In this document: positions 22,656 through 34,148 of the stretch, piece after piece | Position numbering within the stretch: position 1 is the first letter of the stretch | Layout: every line of letters begins with the position of its first letter | DNA from: Warburgia ugandensis | Taxonomy: Eukaryota; Streptophyta; Magnoliopsida; Canellales; Canellaceae | NCBI GenBank assembly: GCA_035236585.1 | Contig: CP141139.1 | Coordinates: 16,942,990-17,006,989, forward strand | Direction of reading: 5' to 3' | DNA: 64,000 bases | The notes under the pieces: model-generated | Databases searched by the model: none | Seen by the model: the letters and a program-made list of their open reading frames with translations, nothing else | What the model was told of the DNA's origin: nothing | Translations under genes and position numbers: made by a program

Positions 22656-23905
22656 TAAGCACATTATAGGTAGGCGGGTCATACAACTTGTCTTATAATA
22701 GAAGATCTGTAGCAATCACCCTCATTTAGGAGTTCTGAAGCAAAAAAGAGGCCATTTAACAGCTTATAAGGTCCAGTAAAGTAGATTCAGGGGCAAGAAA
22801 AGGAAACTAGGATCAGGGTTAGGTTGGTCAAAATTCTGGCCTAACCTGATCCATTGCAATCGCTGTCTACACACCAAAATTACCCCAACCCTACCGACGC
22901 ACCAAAATTGCCCCGATTGGATCCTTGTAGCTTATGTTTTTTTGCCCTAGATAACTACAATAGATATTCTAAAAATGAAAGAATCGGCAGCAAAATTATC
23001 AAGTAATGAGAGTTTTCATAAGTAGGCTGATGTGGAGACAGATCGAACAAGATGAACTTCTTAGATATTTGAAAAAAAGAGCAGAAATAGCACAGGCGCC
23101 TGAAAATATCAGGACTTGTAATTAAATCGTCCCAGATCCTACTTCGAAGGGTACCTATTTCTTAAGTTCCTCCAAAAGAACCCAACCCGGGCTTGATCAA
23201 ATGGGCGGGACTATGTTTACGTTGTTATAAGGCCCAGCATGCGGCTAGGTGGTGGTCCAGCAACTGATTAGCTAGCCATGCTAACCAAATAGTTTATGTT
23301 TTTACCGGATTGCTTGCACCGGTCTGGTTTGGTCCTGTCAAATTTATTGTTCAATAAAAGCCTAGGTAAAAATGCTCTTCTAAGGTTCTTTCCAAGATAG
23401 AAAATTTACTAAAATCTCATATAAACAGCAATCCTAACCCTGTGAAAGAGTCTTGACCCGTCCATTTTATAACCCACAACGATAAATGATAAAATTACCC
23501 AATGGAGAAGATTTTTGTTTGTCTCAACCTTGACAAAGTACCGATACAAACCCGAGAGAGCGTACTCGAAGACCCGCTCTTGCTCCTCTGTGCCAGACCA
23601 ACACATCCTTATGAAGGGAGAAGATTGGTGGGGGCATGGCCTTGCTAAGAAGTGTTTGGATCACCAAGGTGGCCTCCAGCTTTCCTGTTTAGCCGTCTTA
23701 GCTTGAATTTTTCCGTTACGCTGCACCTGCTATGGACTTACGGAGACACTATTTTAAGCATAACATGACAAATGAGGTTGCATGATTATAAATCAAGGGA
23801 TGTGGAACGTTTTGGGTGTTAATTAACTACTAAAATCTAACAAATTTATAATATAAATAATTTTTACATTGCATAGAAACTTTGAAGAAATTAGCCTATA
23901 ATTAT
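22656..23905. other. Unassigned intergenic DNA
   Basis: No supported gene. Short frames at 23,409-23,706 overlap on opposite strands and have no motif. Confidence 0.45.
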
Positions 23906-24066
23906 TATTGGCGTCGTGTGACCTTGTGTTCCAAGTATGAGAATAGATCATTGCAAAAAGCAAGGTAAGATCACGTATTATAGATCCTTTGAGGTCCATG
24001 TCTTCCCAACCCTACATATATACGAACCATGCATACGTAGGAGCTTGCGGCCGCCTTTTTTTAATT
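23906..24066 (+). mobile_element. Au-type SINE, degenerate
   Basis: Forward copy, strongly diverged: tcgtgtgaccttgtgttcc, then agatcattgcaaaaagcaag, agatcctttgaggtcc, and an altered 3' end with an extra gaaccatgcatacg block before gccgcc and a T run. The short flanking repeat tataattat at 23,897-23,905 and 24,067-24,075 may be the target duplication. Confidence 0.65.
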
Positions 24067-24769
24067 TATAATTATGGTTAGATTTGCAAATCTAATAAGT
24101 AGGTAAGCTGGTTATAAGTGACACGTAAATACTTAATGTAGCAAGTTGAAGGGGTGCCATTCTTTCAATGATCCAAACCGTCTATCTGATAAAGCACGGT
24201 ATATTTGGACGAACAATTCCTAGAATTTTCTTTGCCATCGTATGTTAGGTAGCCTTTCGTCCTAACCATTGGTTTGGAGTGGATAACCTATCAAATGAGT
24301 TGGAGTTTTTGGTGCATGTCTCATCAATAGCCCTCCCCACCACATCTACGGCTTGGATCATTAGACAAAGTGCGTCCATTGGTGCTTGCGTCTGCTCAAT
24401 TTTTTATTAGTCAAAATATGTTCGTCCATCAGAAACCGGTGCAAAATTCCTAGTTCCCAAAATTTCCTGCGTTAATGTAGCACGAGCGAGTTTTTTCTGA
24501 TGCAGGAACGGACAGTCGTTTTGACCGGCAATTTGTTGCTTCTCTTCATCCTTGCCGCGTGGAAGGATCTTCAGAAAGTAAAGAATCCCTTAAATGGTGA
24601 AAAGATGTAGAAAAGATTGAGAAGACGATGACAGCTGCTTTTAATGGTGATGATGATGCCAGGGAGCAATGCATGTGACTCCTCCTGCTCCTTGTCTTCC
24701 TTTACATAACGGAAGATTAATGGTGGGAAAGGATATGGTCCACAGCCTATTGCTTTCCTTCAGAAGGAA
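24067..24769. promoter_or_regulatory. Upstream region of the BRANCHLESS TRICHOME-like gene
   Basis: About 700 bp between a SINE and the start codon, presumably holding the promoter and 5' UTR. No unambiguous TATA box or transcription start could be placed. A gatgatgatg run at 24,648-24,657 is in the likely leader. Confidence 0.35.
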
Positions 24770-25735
24770 ATGAGAAAAAAGCAGAAACAATTTCGAAGAA
24801 AAGCAATGGAGATGTTGATGATGGAAGCAGGGCATGAAATTTTCCGAAACCCCACTTCCCCTTCACCAACCTGGAAACTCTACGACAACCCATTTTATTA
24901 TTCCCACCCCCCACATCTCCAATACCATCACAATCACCATCTTCACTTCCCCCTTTCTGCTCGCAAGCTCGCTGCTACTTTCTGGGATCTCCCCATTTTC
25001 AGTTCATCCACGGACGTGGAAGGACGGTCTGCGGTTCTTTTGCATCGGCGAGTTTCAATGGTTCAATCCGAGCTAGATCTGGCGCGAGCGCGGAATGAGG
25101 ATCTGAAGGCTGAGGTTGAGTTCGAGAGGAGACTGAGGAAAAAGGCAGAGTCGGTGAATAAGAGATTGGCGAAAGAACTTGCGGAGGAGAGGAAAGGGAG
25201 AGAAGTGATGGGGAAAGTTTGTGAAGAATTGGCGATTGAGATCGCGGCTGATAAAGCGGAGATCGAACGGATGAAGAAGGAGATGGAAGAGGAAAGGAGG
25301 ATGTTGAGAATTGCGGAGGTTTGGAGGGAAGAGAGAGTTCAGATGAAGCTCGTAGAAGTCAAGCTTTTGATGGAAGAGAAATTGAAGGAATTCTCAAAGG
25401 AGAGAGACTTCCAGCTCCTGATGTCGAAGGTGGAGGAAAAGAGAGAGGATATGGCGGGGATTCCTCAAATGGGAATGGGTTCGTGTGCTAACAACAATCA
25501 TGTTCGGACGGCGAGTCACCGTAAAGAGTCGCCGGAGCCGGAGAATCCGCATATAAAAAGAGGGATTAAAGGTTTCGTCGAGTTCCCAAGAGTGGTTAGA
25601 GCCGTTGGATCAAGAGGGAGGCAATCTAGTGCGAAGTTGGAGTGTCAGAAGGCTCAATTACGGCTTTTGCTGAGACAGAAAAGTCCAGCCGGTTTGGGTG
25701 TCGCCGGAACCGAGACTAGGCTCATTGTTGGATAA
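24770..25735 (+). CDS. BRANCHLESS TRICHOME-like coiled-coil protein, 321 aa
   Basis: Intact single-exon gene. Residues 63-74 (SARKLAATFWDL) match the conserved N-terminal motif of the BRANCHLESS TRICHOME / USO1-like plant family. A long charged coiled coil spans about residues 95-225. Residues 259-274 (NPHIKRGIKGFVEFPR) and 287-304 (SAKLECQKAQLRLLLRQK) are the family's C-terminal motifs. A His/Pro-rich linker lies at 40-62. Length is close to Arabidopsis BLT and far below the longer USO1-like paralogues. BLT controls trichome branching and cell shape together with microtubule-associated partners (family knowledge); the role here is inferred. The first ATG (24,770) is used; an in-frame ATG at codon 13 is an alternative start. 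It stops at TAA. Its GC-richer, codon-like sequence stands out from the surroundings. Confidence 0.88.
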   Translation: MRKKQKQFRRKAMEMLMMEAGHEIFRNPTSPSPTWKLYDNPFYYSHPPHLQYHHNHHLHFPLSARKLAATFWDLPIFSSSTDVEGRSAVLLHRRVSMVQSELDLARARNEDLKAEVEFERRLRKKAESVNKRLAKELAEERKGREVMGKVCEELAIEIAADKAEIERMKKEMEEERRMLRIAEVWREERVQMKLVEVKLLMEEKLKEFSKERDFQLLMSKVEEKREDMAGIPQMGMGSCANNNHVRTASHRKESPEPENPHIKRGIKGFVEFPRVVRAVGSRGRQSSAKLECQKAQLRLLLRQKSPAGLGVAGTETRLIVG

Positions 25736-26084
25736 TTGGTTTGATTGATTTTTGCTTATTTATTCTTGACATCTATTTGATCTTTTGTTATTCTGCTTTC
25801 CTTTGTTTTGTATACTTTGTTGTTCTTGTAGAGTCTCTCTTCTTTTCTTTCTTGAATCTGGGTATATGATTTGTTGTGGTTTTTTGTAATTTATGAATGG
25901 TTCTTAACTTGTAATTGTCTAAGAGAAACTGTAGGGAGGGGAAGACTATGGTTTTCATTTGCCATTCTGAAAATAAAAAAGAGGAATGTTCTTATTTATT
26001 GAAACTTTTTATATATTAGATGGATGAGAAAAGATATAAAAACTTCGAAACTAAATGAAACGATCGTACTTAGGTGAGGAAAAA
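25736..26084 (+). other. 3' flank of the BLT-like gene
   Basis: T-rich sequence as is usual for plant 3' UTRs. A possible aataaa signal occurs around 25,972, about 240 bp after the stop codon. No other feature. Confidence 0.4.
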
Positions 26085-26152
26085 CAGAGGAATACTATTC
26101 ATGTGGCTGACACTAATCGGGATAAGGTCTTGACGAGGATGATATTGGAATG
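26085..26152 (+). mobile_element. RTE-type LINE 3' end fragment
   Basis: gtggctgacactaatcggga followed by taaggtcttgacgaggatgat is a diverged version of the conserved plant RTE 3' end seen at 9,720-9,766. Only this short tail is recognisable. Confidence 0.5.
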
Positions 26153-26669
26153 TGGTCTTGGGCGGTAGATGCTTGAAAGTTTTGGTTTTTTTTCCCATTC
26201 TTCATTTTTCTGGTTGAGTGTGTATTCAGCTAGATCTTTCCAGTTTCACTCTGGATAGTCTTATCCGTTGAATTTGCTTTCTGAAAATGAATGGACATGG
26301 ACAGTAGTAAATATTCTTGTAAGTGGGAGAACTGATATGGTAACAATTGTTCTGTACGACCACATCTTGTGGAGTTATAGATTTGTAGTATATGGTCATT
26401 CCCTAGCTATGTACACAGTAAGGTGGTTCCCCGTTGCATGCAACTAAAGTACATTCCGGCAAGAAGTTTGGTGATCCCAGTAGCTATTTAAGATCAACTA
26501 CCTACCTTTTGTGTGCAGACTGCCGAACCAATCCATTCTCTTAATGTCCACATCGTGATACTTGTCATGTAATGGAGAACATCTTTACTAGGAGATGAAC
26601 AGCTAGGACTACTTTCAATTTATGCTACTACTTCAGCAACATTTGTATAAGAGTAGTTTCTATGTATTT

Positions 26670-27356
26670 AGAGGCGCAAGGGGGAACTAGGTGCAAGGGG
26701 TGTGCCTGGAGCCTGGAGGGCTTAGGCACGTCTAATTGCATGCCTAAATCATGATGTGTAAAAATAAATATTAAGAATTATTTTTTAAAGATTTAAAAAA
26801 AGTAAGAAAAACATAGAAACATAATTTTATGATGAAATATTGTTCAAACATACTAATTTCTATGAATGGAAGCTAAGTGTGTGAAAGAAATTCTGCTTCA
26901 AGGAATAAATGTAAAAAATAAAAGTTACTTTAAAAATTTATAACTGTTTAAAAAAAAAAACCTAAAAAAATGTTAAATCTATAGCAAACAAACAAAAAGA
27001 TCAAGTGAAATGTTTGTTTCTACCTATAACATGAGAAATCATCAAGATTCATATAAAAAAGTAAGCCAAAAATAAAAAATACTGATTTTTATGTTTTTTT
27101 TACAAAAAATAGAATTTTAGGTGAAAGATTCATGAATCCATCTCTTTTCTTCGCTTAGACATGTAAAAACTTGAAGGAATGGTCATTTACCCAATGCCAC
27201 AATAGAAACTCTCGAGAGAAGAAAAAATAAGTTTGGAAGAAGAAAAGAAAAGAAAATATTAAAATTTGGGATTTTAACAACTTATCACCTGCCCCAAGGA
27301 GGCGCGCCTGAACATAAGCTCTAGGCGCACGTAAGCGCTGGCACCTGAAATTCCTG
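26670..27356. mobile_element. Possible hAT-like non-autonomous element with GC-rich ends
   Basis: AT-rich interior bounded by unusually GC-rich ends: gaggcgcaagg..ggtgtgcctgg..aggcacg at the left and ccaaggaggcgcgcctg..aggcgcacg..gctggc at the right. Palindromic aggcgc-rich ends like these occur in plant hAT-type non-autonomous elements. The arms are only partly complementary and no target duplication was found. Confidence 0.35.
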
Positions 27357-28450
27357 CGACTTTGCCGGCTAGTTCGGATGAATTCAAATGCTTTGAATGC
27401 TTCTATTGTCACATTGAGGGCTGCTGATCGGACATCGCCTTCATTTTCTCTTTCGTACTTTTTGGTGGCTGGAGATATAAAATCAAAGGTCCAAAAAGTT
27501 AATGGTCTCCTACAGATCAAAGCTGGACCACTCACTGTGCTAGACTTTTGTAACTGCTAGTACTAGAAGGTCACTGCTGCTTTGATTTCTGTCTTGGTTG
27601 TTGCACTTCTGGTAACTCATGATTGTTTTGTGATCTTTAGTCTCTAAGGAGCTTTGCGTTTGTAACTGCGTTGATAACTAAATATCGAAAATCATTGGGC
27701 CTTTAGCCCGTTATTCCTCTTGCTCCGGTACAATGTATCGGAAGAAAAAGAAGTCACATTAACTTCATATGGACACTATTTGGGTCCTACCAGAATAGGC
27801 CCTATAACATAGTTCTACTAGTCTTGTGTTAGGTACTAATAGATAAGGAAGAAGTCGAAGATAATTTTAATTTTATTATTATTATTATTTATTTATAAAT
27901 AAATATATATTTATATATTAGTTTATAAATAAGAAGAGAAGATAATAAAAATCATCTCTATCTTTAACATGACATGAATCGAAAAATGATGAGATAGGCC
28001 ATGACATCTACTAACCATGGCCTTTTGATCAATTGCATGCAACGCAGATTGTTGAAAGATAAGAGAGTAAAATCCACAAGCGCCAAAACAAAAGGGCAAA
28101 AAAGTATTAATTGAATGATTGGAAAGATTGGCAGGTTTGCATTAGAGACCCATAGACCTTACGAGAAGGGCAAGCAGAATTGTTACCAATCGATGCATAA
28201 AGTTTCGTATCATGGAAGTTCTTACTAGCCAATTGATGAACGTTCCCTTTTATCCTTTTAAAAGCTAGGCACCAGCTCACTGTCGTGAAATGACCAGAGG
28301 AACAGTTTTAGCCCGTGAGAGTGGTGAAGCATCAAGCTCCTTTAGACATCATTATGTATATAGTTCCTCTGCAACAATCATGGTCATCTTCACTCATATG
28401 TTGACTTTAAATTTTGTTCTATTTTTACTTCTTTCTCAATCGTCTTACCA
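27357..28450. other. Unassigned intergenic DNA
   Basis: Contains an AT-rich tract with ATT/TTA repeats at about 27,867-27,935. No gene or element recognised. Confidence 0.4.
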
Positions 28451-28556
28451 GATCCAGTGCACAAAGCTCCCCTTATGTACGTGGGGTTTGGAAAAGGGAC
28501 AGACCACAAAAGTCAATAATATACAGCTTTATCTTATATTTTGTGAGAATTTTTCA
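28451..28556 (-). mobile_element. Au-type SINE fragment
   Basis: Reverse copy holding the 3' two-thirds of the element: gtgcacaaagctcccc, ggaaaagggacagaccacaa, and a cagctttatcttatattttg block. The tRNA-like head is missing and no target duplication is visible. Confidence 0.65.
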
Positions 28557-28913
28557 ATTGTCCTTCACAGTCATAAGTAGCTAACTTCGCCTGATAGGTT
28601 GGTCCCGTGATTGTTGATCTATGGCTTCTCCTGGTCTATCCCTTGGATGTGCTATTTGTCCAATACGTAGATGAGAAGGATCGCTTTAATGACAGCAGAT
28701 CTCTTCTTGAAAAGCAATGCCCAAAACAATGCAGCAGTGGCCTCATTGAGGATCAATGAATGTAATGATAGCAGCCAGCACCCAATCATGAAACATGATC
28801 GTGGGTCTTGTGAATTTCCAATAAATACAGATCAATCTCTGGCTTAAGAAGAGGATAAGAAACAAGTAATCCTACCTTTTAAGTTCTATTATGATATTAA
28901 AGAATTCACTGCA

Positions 28914-31149
28914 TCAAACAGCGTTGGTCAAACGAGTACACACCCGGGCATCCTTGTACACTTTACCAGGGCGACAATAGTATCCTCTTTTTGGTGCACA
29001 ATGAAGGTCCTCAGAGCATATGCACAACCCTTCTAATGCACAACCCTCCTTTATTATGCTGGGTCCACCCTCTATCCCAAGAATCTGATCCGTCCATTCG
29101 CTAGAAAAGAGTCCCAATGGATCGTACATTTGCTTCACCTTCAAGAAAGCTCCCCTCTTATCATACTTATTGATCGCCCCATCAAACGCAAGGTTTCGAT
29201 TCTTCCCCCAGTGGGGTAGCCCTCCATACTTGAAAAGTGCCATCTGCTCTATCTCTTCTAGTATGTCTTCATATAGTCGAGGCGCCATGGGGTCCTTGCT
29301 TCTGTAGTAAGTGATGTCAAAGTCCAGCCCATCTTCTTGCTTGCCTAAGTAAGCGCTTGTTTCCTTCACATATCTCATAAGAATCCCATTATAAAGTTCA
29401 ACTCCACATAAGGCTTTTGGCTCCAAGTCCCTCAGTTTCTGCACATCTTGGATAAAGTTCTTCACTTTTGATAATCCAATGGTGAATGTTGTTTGATGGA
29501 AGAACATGCCCTTAATCCTAGGGTCCCAAGGGCAGGCAGTGATCGTTGCATCCTCTATGCTATCTAAGCAGCTTCCGGAGGCCTGTAAACGGCTATGGAA
29601 GCCAATCACTGGGTAACCGGTGAACAACAAGCCGTTGTTTGTAAAACCATATCCGCTGGTCCTAAGCGTGGATGTCGTTATCTTCGCATTGCTACACTTC
29701 AGGTCGGCATTGTTTGTGGCCTCAAGGTTCTCCTCTTTAACAACATCGCAAGGATCAATTTTCAGATGGCCTCCAAAATGTTTAGAAAGCACGGTCACAA
29801 AGTTCTTCAAAATAATTAAAATTTTCCAAAGATCGGTTTTGGTTTTCCCAGTTTGTTTTTGGTAAGAATGTTTACTAATTTATCAAACTGAACTGAATGG
29901 AACGTACCAAACTGAAAACTTCATAAATTCTTCGTACTGTTTCTAATCTCAGCGCACATCAAAAGCAAAAGCAAATGAAAAATCGCCTCAAAATCATACT
30001 TTTGTCTCAAAATTTCTTCGATTTCTTCAATTGTGTGGGAACTTGAAAATTCAACATTGCCAAATTGTTCCAAATATTTACAAGACAAGTAATTCATGAT
30101 AACTTACCAGATGCCCTTATTATTGCCAATGTCACGGTGGATGTAGAGCGGAATCCGATGAAGTCATTTCGACCATTTCCCGTAGCATTGGATGATACTC
30201 TATCATCCATCCGGTAGATGACTTTCTTTTGGCTAGGATACCATGTCATATCTGCAAACTCATGCTGATTACCAAAACTAACTGCCTTTTCTGCCAAGTC
30301 TGAGTCTTTGCTCTCCGTATTGGTAAAGGCCCGTTTAAAATTGGGTTCCAGTTTTAGAGTAACCTATCAAATTAAAACAAAAAATAGAGAGAAATATAAC
30401 AGAGAAACTCCATCAAATCACAAACAGCACCATAAAAATCTTACCTGTGAAATAACTCCAAGGATCCCAAGCGACACCTTAGCTGCAAGCATTTGTGGGT
30501 CACCATTAGCGAGTAACCGTACTTTTGCATAGCCCTCACTAATAGATGCGGGTGTAACAATCCGAAGTCCAACAACATAATCATGGACCGAACTGCCTTT
30601 GCCCCACAGAGAGCTCCCATGGGCACCCGTACCGAGTAGGCCCCCCATAGTTAAGCCCCACCAGTATGGTGTATAAGGCAGTGCTAATCCTGCCTTGGCA
30701 GCTTGATCTATAACTTCTCGAAGCGTCACGCCAGGTTCCACCGTCATCAGCATGGTTGATGCATCTATGCTGATGGTGTGGTTGAGATACCGCGTGCTTA
30801 TGAGGAACCCACCATCTCCTTCAGGACAAACCAGCTTGGGAATGCTATGAGAGTAACGAGTCACCACCTTTACTTTTCTCCTGCTTTTTGTGGCTTTTGC
30901 TACTGCAGCGATTACTTCTTCTTCAGTGGTGGGATAAACTACCTCGGCCGCTCGACATGTGGCTCTATCAGGGAATGCACCATAGGAGTTTGTCACAGTG
31001 CAATTGTTTGTTCGGGAGGTGCACTTAACAGGATCTTCTGGTGGGCTACAGGCTACCATATGGAACAGCAGAAAAAGGCATTGCCACCCACAAAGGCCAT
31101 TTTTTACTCGTCGTTCCAGCATTCTCTGCAGCGTGTGTTTGGTGGGCAT
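28914..31149 (-). CDS. L-gulonolactone oxidase-like FAD-linked oxidase, 593 aa, three exons
   Basis: Minus-strand gene with exons at 31,149-30,445, 30,363-30,108 and 29,734-28,914. All introns are GT-AG and the joined length is 1,782 nt with no internal stop. It starts MPTKH; a hydrophobic signal-like segment lies at residues about 19-34, implying secretion. The FAD-binding PCMH domain spans about 60-240. [12 protein letters not shown] (about 96-105) holds the His (101) that aligns with the flavin-linking position of vanillyl-alcohol-oxidase family enzymes. [21 protein letters not shown] follows at about 165-185. The C-terminal ALO-type domain has HWGKN at about 495, and a Cys-rich tail typical of plant GULLO proteins ends the protein. 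Family members oxidise L-gulono-1,4-lactone toward ascorbate, or act as related carbohydrate oxidases; the substrate here is inferred. Length and intron phases fit. Which GULLO paralogue it is cannot be said. Confidence 0.9.
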
Positions 31150-31650
31150 TGTTTACCCGAAGGTAATGTACACTGCACACATATATAGCTCGACGTTGGT
31201 AGGTAACTTTCTAAAAGAACCCAAATAGCGTAGAGGCCATTCCAAGCAAGAAAGATCTTAACTCATTCATCGGCAGTTCGGAAGGCGGGAGGAGCAAGAT
31301 TGTGGTTTCTGAGGTTTCTTTAGTGAAATGTAGGAGCTTTCATTCTGGTTATGGAATGGATGGTTGTTGCACGATGTGTATATTGGGGGACGGAGAAGGC
31401 GTGAAGATTGATTTGCAATGGGTTTAAGATCAGATGTGAAAACTACGTGATCTGCACAGGCCTTTGAAGGAAAGTAGCCCAGTCATGAACTGGAGATTGA
31501 TAAAGCGACAGATCGATGTTAAAATGCAGTAAATGCTTTGGTTTTGTTTGAACATCAAGGACACCTAACTTCAGGCTTTTGACTGCATCGCCCATTGAGC
31601 AATCAGGAATAAAACAACACCCTGTTTTTCCAGTTGGACTTTCGAACTTG

Positions 31651-31660
31651 CTATATATAG
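31651..31660 (-). promoter_or_regulatory. Possible TATA box of the gulonolactone oxidase-like gene
   Basis: ctatatatag, about 500 bp before the start codon, is followed on the minus strand by a plausible leader. A nearer atatatag (31,181-31,188) lies only about 32 bp from the ATG, which would leave almost no 5' UTR. Position-based guess. Confidence 0.3.
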
Positions 31661-32069
31661 TAGAGTAGAGAGCGACAGCATGGTAAAGTGCTATCTGTGG
31701 TGCCCCACTTGTATATGACAGGCCTCTCCTTTTGTCAATCCTGATATCCCTTGATTTAGATACTTTGTAATCTAAAAATCATAATAATTGAAATATTCTA
31801 GCATCCTGAAAACTGTGTTTTTTGGTGTTGAATATACGCCGTTGCATATGCAAAGTTGAATGTTCATTCCTGTGATCAAAAGTATCTCCAGATGTTAGAA
31901 TCGTTCAATGATCTCAAATTTTGGGCTACCAGATATCCAAAGTCCATGGAAAATAGGCGCACCTGTTGGATCAAGAGCCCATCGTGCCAAAGTTGTGCAC
32001 CATACGAGTACCATGTTGTTGGGCTCTACGATGGTATATCTCTTAAGATAGATGTATAAAATAACAAAA

Positions 32070-33110
32070 TTCACTTGCAATCATGGTCATTTAAATTTTC
32101 AATTAACAAAACTAGCAGATAGAAACATTTGATTGGCATGAAATTTCACAAGCAACCTTGATATGGTAGGCGAAACCAGATTAACAAACATGATCATCCA
32201 GAGTTAGGGCTTATCTAGGTGGCAATGTCATTTTGAATTTTTCAATCATAGCTTTTGAATTTTTTTACTAGAAAAACTAGTAGATAGAGGCATTTGTGGT
32301 ATGAAATTTCACAAGCAAACTAATTAGGGTATGCCAAACAAGATGAATGGATTAGATCAAATATATTCATCTTATTTGGCCTACCCTATTTAGGCTGCAT
32401 GGGAAAATTCAGGCATATAAGATGCTCATATCTATTAGCTAGTTTTCCTTGTTGAAAATTTTGATTGCTATAGTTGAAAAATTCAAAATGAAGAAAGCCA
32501 CCTAGTAGGCCACAACTTTGGATGTTCATATCTATTAATCTTGTTTCACCTACCATATTGAGGTTTCTTGTGAAATTTTGTGCCAATCAAATATTCTACC
32601 TATTAGTTTCTTAGTGGAAGAATTCACTGGCTATGATTAAAAATTAAAACATGCACCTAGTTAGGCCTTACCTTGTATTGTCAAATCCATTCATCTTATT
32701 TGGATTGTCCTTTTTTAGGCAGCTTGTGATAATGCATTTCCTTTGAATACTTTTACCTACTAGTTTTTCTAATTTAAACTTTTAATGGCTATAATTGAAA
32801 AACAAAAAAGGAATGCCACTTAGTTAGCCTCCATCTTTGGATGATCTAAACTGTTTATCTATTTTAGCATACCCAAGTCAACATGCTTATGAAAATTCAT
32901 GTCCATTAAATGCTCTTTTACATACTAGTTTTTCTTGTTGAAAATCTCGATAGATATGATTGAAAAATCAAAATGAGATGCCGCCTAGTTATGTCTTACC
33001 TTTGGATGGTCTAATAAATTCATCTAGTTCGCCTTATACTATCTAAGCAACATGTGAAAATACATGTCATTAGATGCTTCTAGCTACTAGTTTGGATATG
33101 ATTGAAAAAC
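32070..33110. mobile_element. Palindromic foldback array (related to the 15.8-kb and 38-kb elements)
   Basis: Diverged units of about 150-190 bp. To the left of about 32,350 they read ..aaaactagtagata-type, then caagcaac..ggtaggc..aaacaagatgaatggat. To the right they run in the reverse orientation (attcatcttatttggcctac and so on). The turn-around point is near 32,350-32,375. Unit motifs are shared with the elements at 15,774 and 37,977, but the outer terminal sequences are not found, so this looks like an internally derived or truncated copy. There is no coding capacity. Confidence 0.65.
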
Positions 33111-33205
33111 GCCAACGCAACTGCAAATCTTACAAGACAATCTCCACATGGAAAATAGGGGTGACATGGGAAGTGTGATAAAGAAGAGGCATTCCTTTCC
33201 AAGGC

Positions 33206-33208
<3 letters not shown>

Positions 33209-33240
<32 letters not shown>

Positions 33241-33260
33241 TGTGTGTGTGTGTGTGTGTG
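33209..33260. repeat. (AG)15(TG)11 compound microsatellite
   Basis: A pure AG run passes directly into a TG run, which in turn runs into the first TG of the TRIM LTR at 33,259. Confidence 0.95.
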
Positions 33261-34139
33261 TAACACCCTGGGGTTTCAACAATCACAATATTGTCTGTTA
33301 CCGTTAGATTTTCCCAAACTCTTATAAATAGCCCAGTTTCCTCTCTCCAGGCAATGTGGGACTAACTCTCTGTCCCTCACCTCAGCCTAGAAGCCTGCCA
33401 ACCTTCTCTTGACCTGCCCTCATCGGCCTAGGGTTTCACATCTTCCCCCCTTAGAGAACACGAGTCCCTGTGTGATAGCCACGACCAGGAGCCCGCGTGC
33501 GGCTAGCCACCACACCACGAGGGGAACTGGCTCTGATACCATTTGTAACACTCCTGGGGTTCCAATAATCACAATATTGTCCGCTTTGGGGCGCCCATAC
33601 ACCCCTCACGGTTTTGTTCTTCCCAAGTTTTCTAAGGAAAACGCGTTGTGACTGTTAGAGTTCCCCAAACTCTTATAAACAGCCTAGTTTTCTCTCCCCA
33701 GGCAATGTGGGACTAACTCTCTGTGCCTCACCTCAGCCTAGAAGCCTGTCAGCCTTCTCTTGGTCTACCCTCATCGACCCAAGGTTTCACATCTTCCCCC
33801 GTTAGAGAACACGAGTCCCCGTGTGATAGCCACGACCAGGCGCTCACGTGCGGCTAGCCACCACACCACGAGGGGAACTGGCTCTGATACCATTTGTAAT
33901 ACCTTGGGGTTCCAATAATCACAATATTGTCCACTTTGGGGCGCCCATACACCCCTCACGGTTATGTTCTTCCCAAGTTTCTTAGGGAAAACGCGTTGTG
34001 ACTGTTAGAGTTCCAAAAACTCTTATAAACAGCCTAGTTTCCTCTCTCCAAGCAATGTGGGACTCACTCTCTATCCCTCACCCTAGCTTAGAAGCCTGCC
34101 AGCCTTCTCTTGGCCTGCCCTCATTGGCCTAGGGCTTCA
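33259..34139 (-). mobile_element. TRIM retrotransposon cluster, three LTRs and two internal regions
   Basis: Terminal-repeat retrotransposon in miniature, reverse orientation. LTRs are at 33,259-33,438 (about 66 bp deleted), 33,544-33,789 and 33,895-34,139. Each reads tgtaa... to ...tttca or ...cttca on the plus strand, and each holds the gcaatgtgggact motif. The intervening internals (about 105 bp) carry gctctgatacca, complementary to the initiator-Met tRNA, at 33,530 and 33,881, next to the LTRs. A pyrimidine run (the reverse of a polypurine tract) lies at the other end of each internal. No protein is encoded, so mobility would need enzymes from another element. Confidence 0.85.
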
Positions 34140-34148
34140 CATATGACG

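Noticed and set aside
29595..29865. Plus-strand frames opposite exon 3 of the oxidase gene
   Set aside because: Antisense shadows of a well-supported coding exon.
30418..30444. Exon 1 of the gulonolactone oxidase-like gene extended to the stop at 30,418
   Set aside because: Reading past 30,445 enters an intron with a GTAAG donor. Splicing to 30,363 restores the family sequence VTLKLEP.
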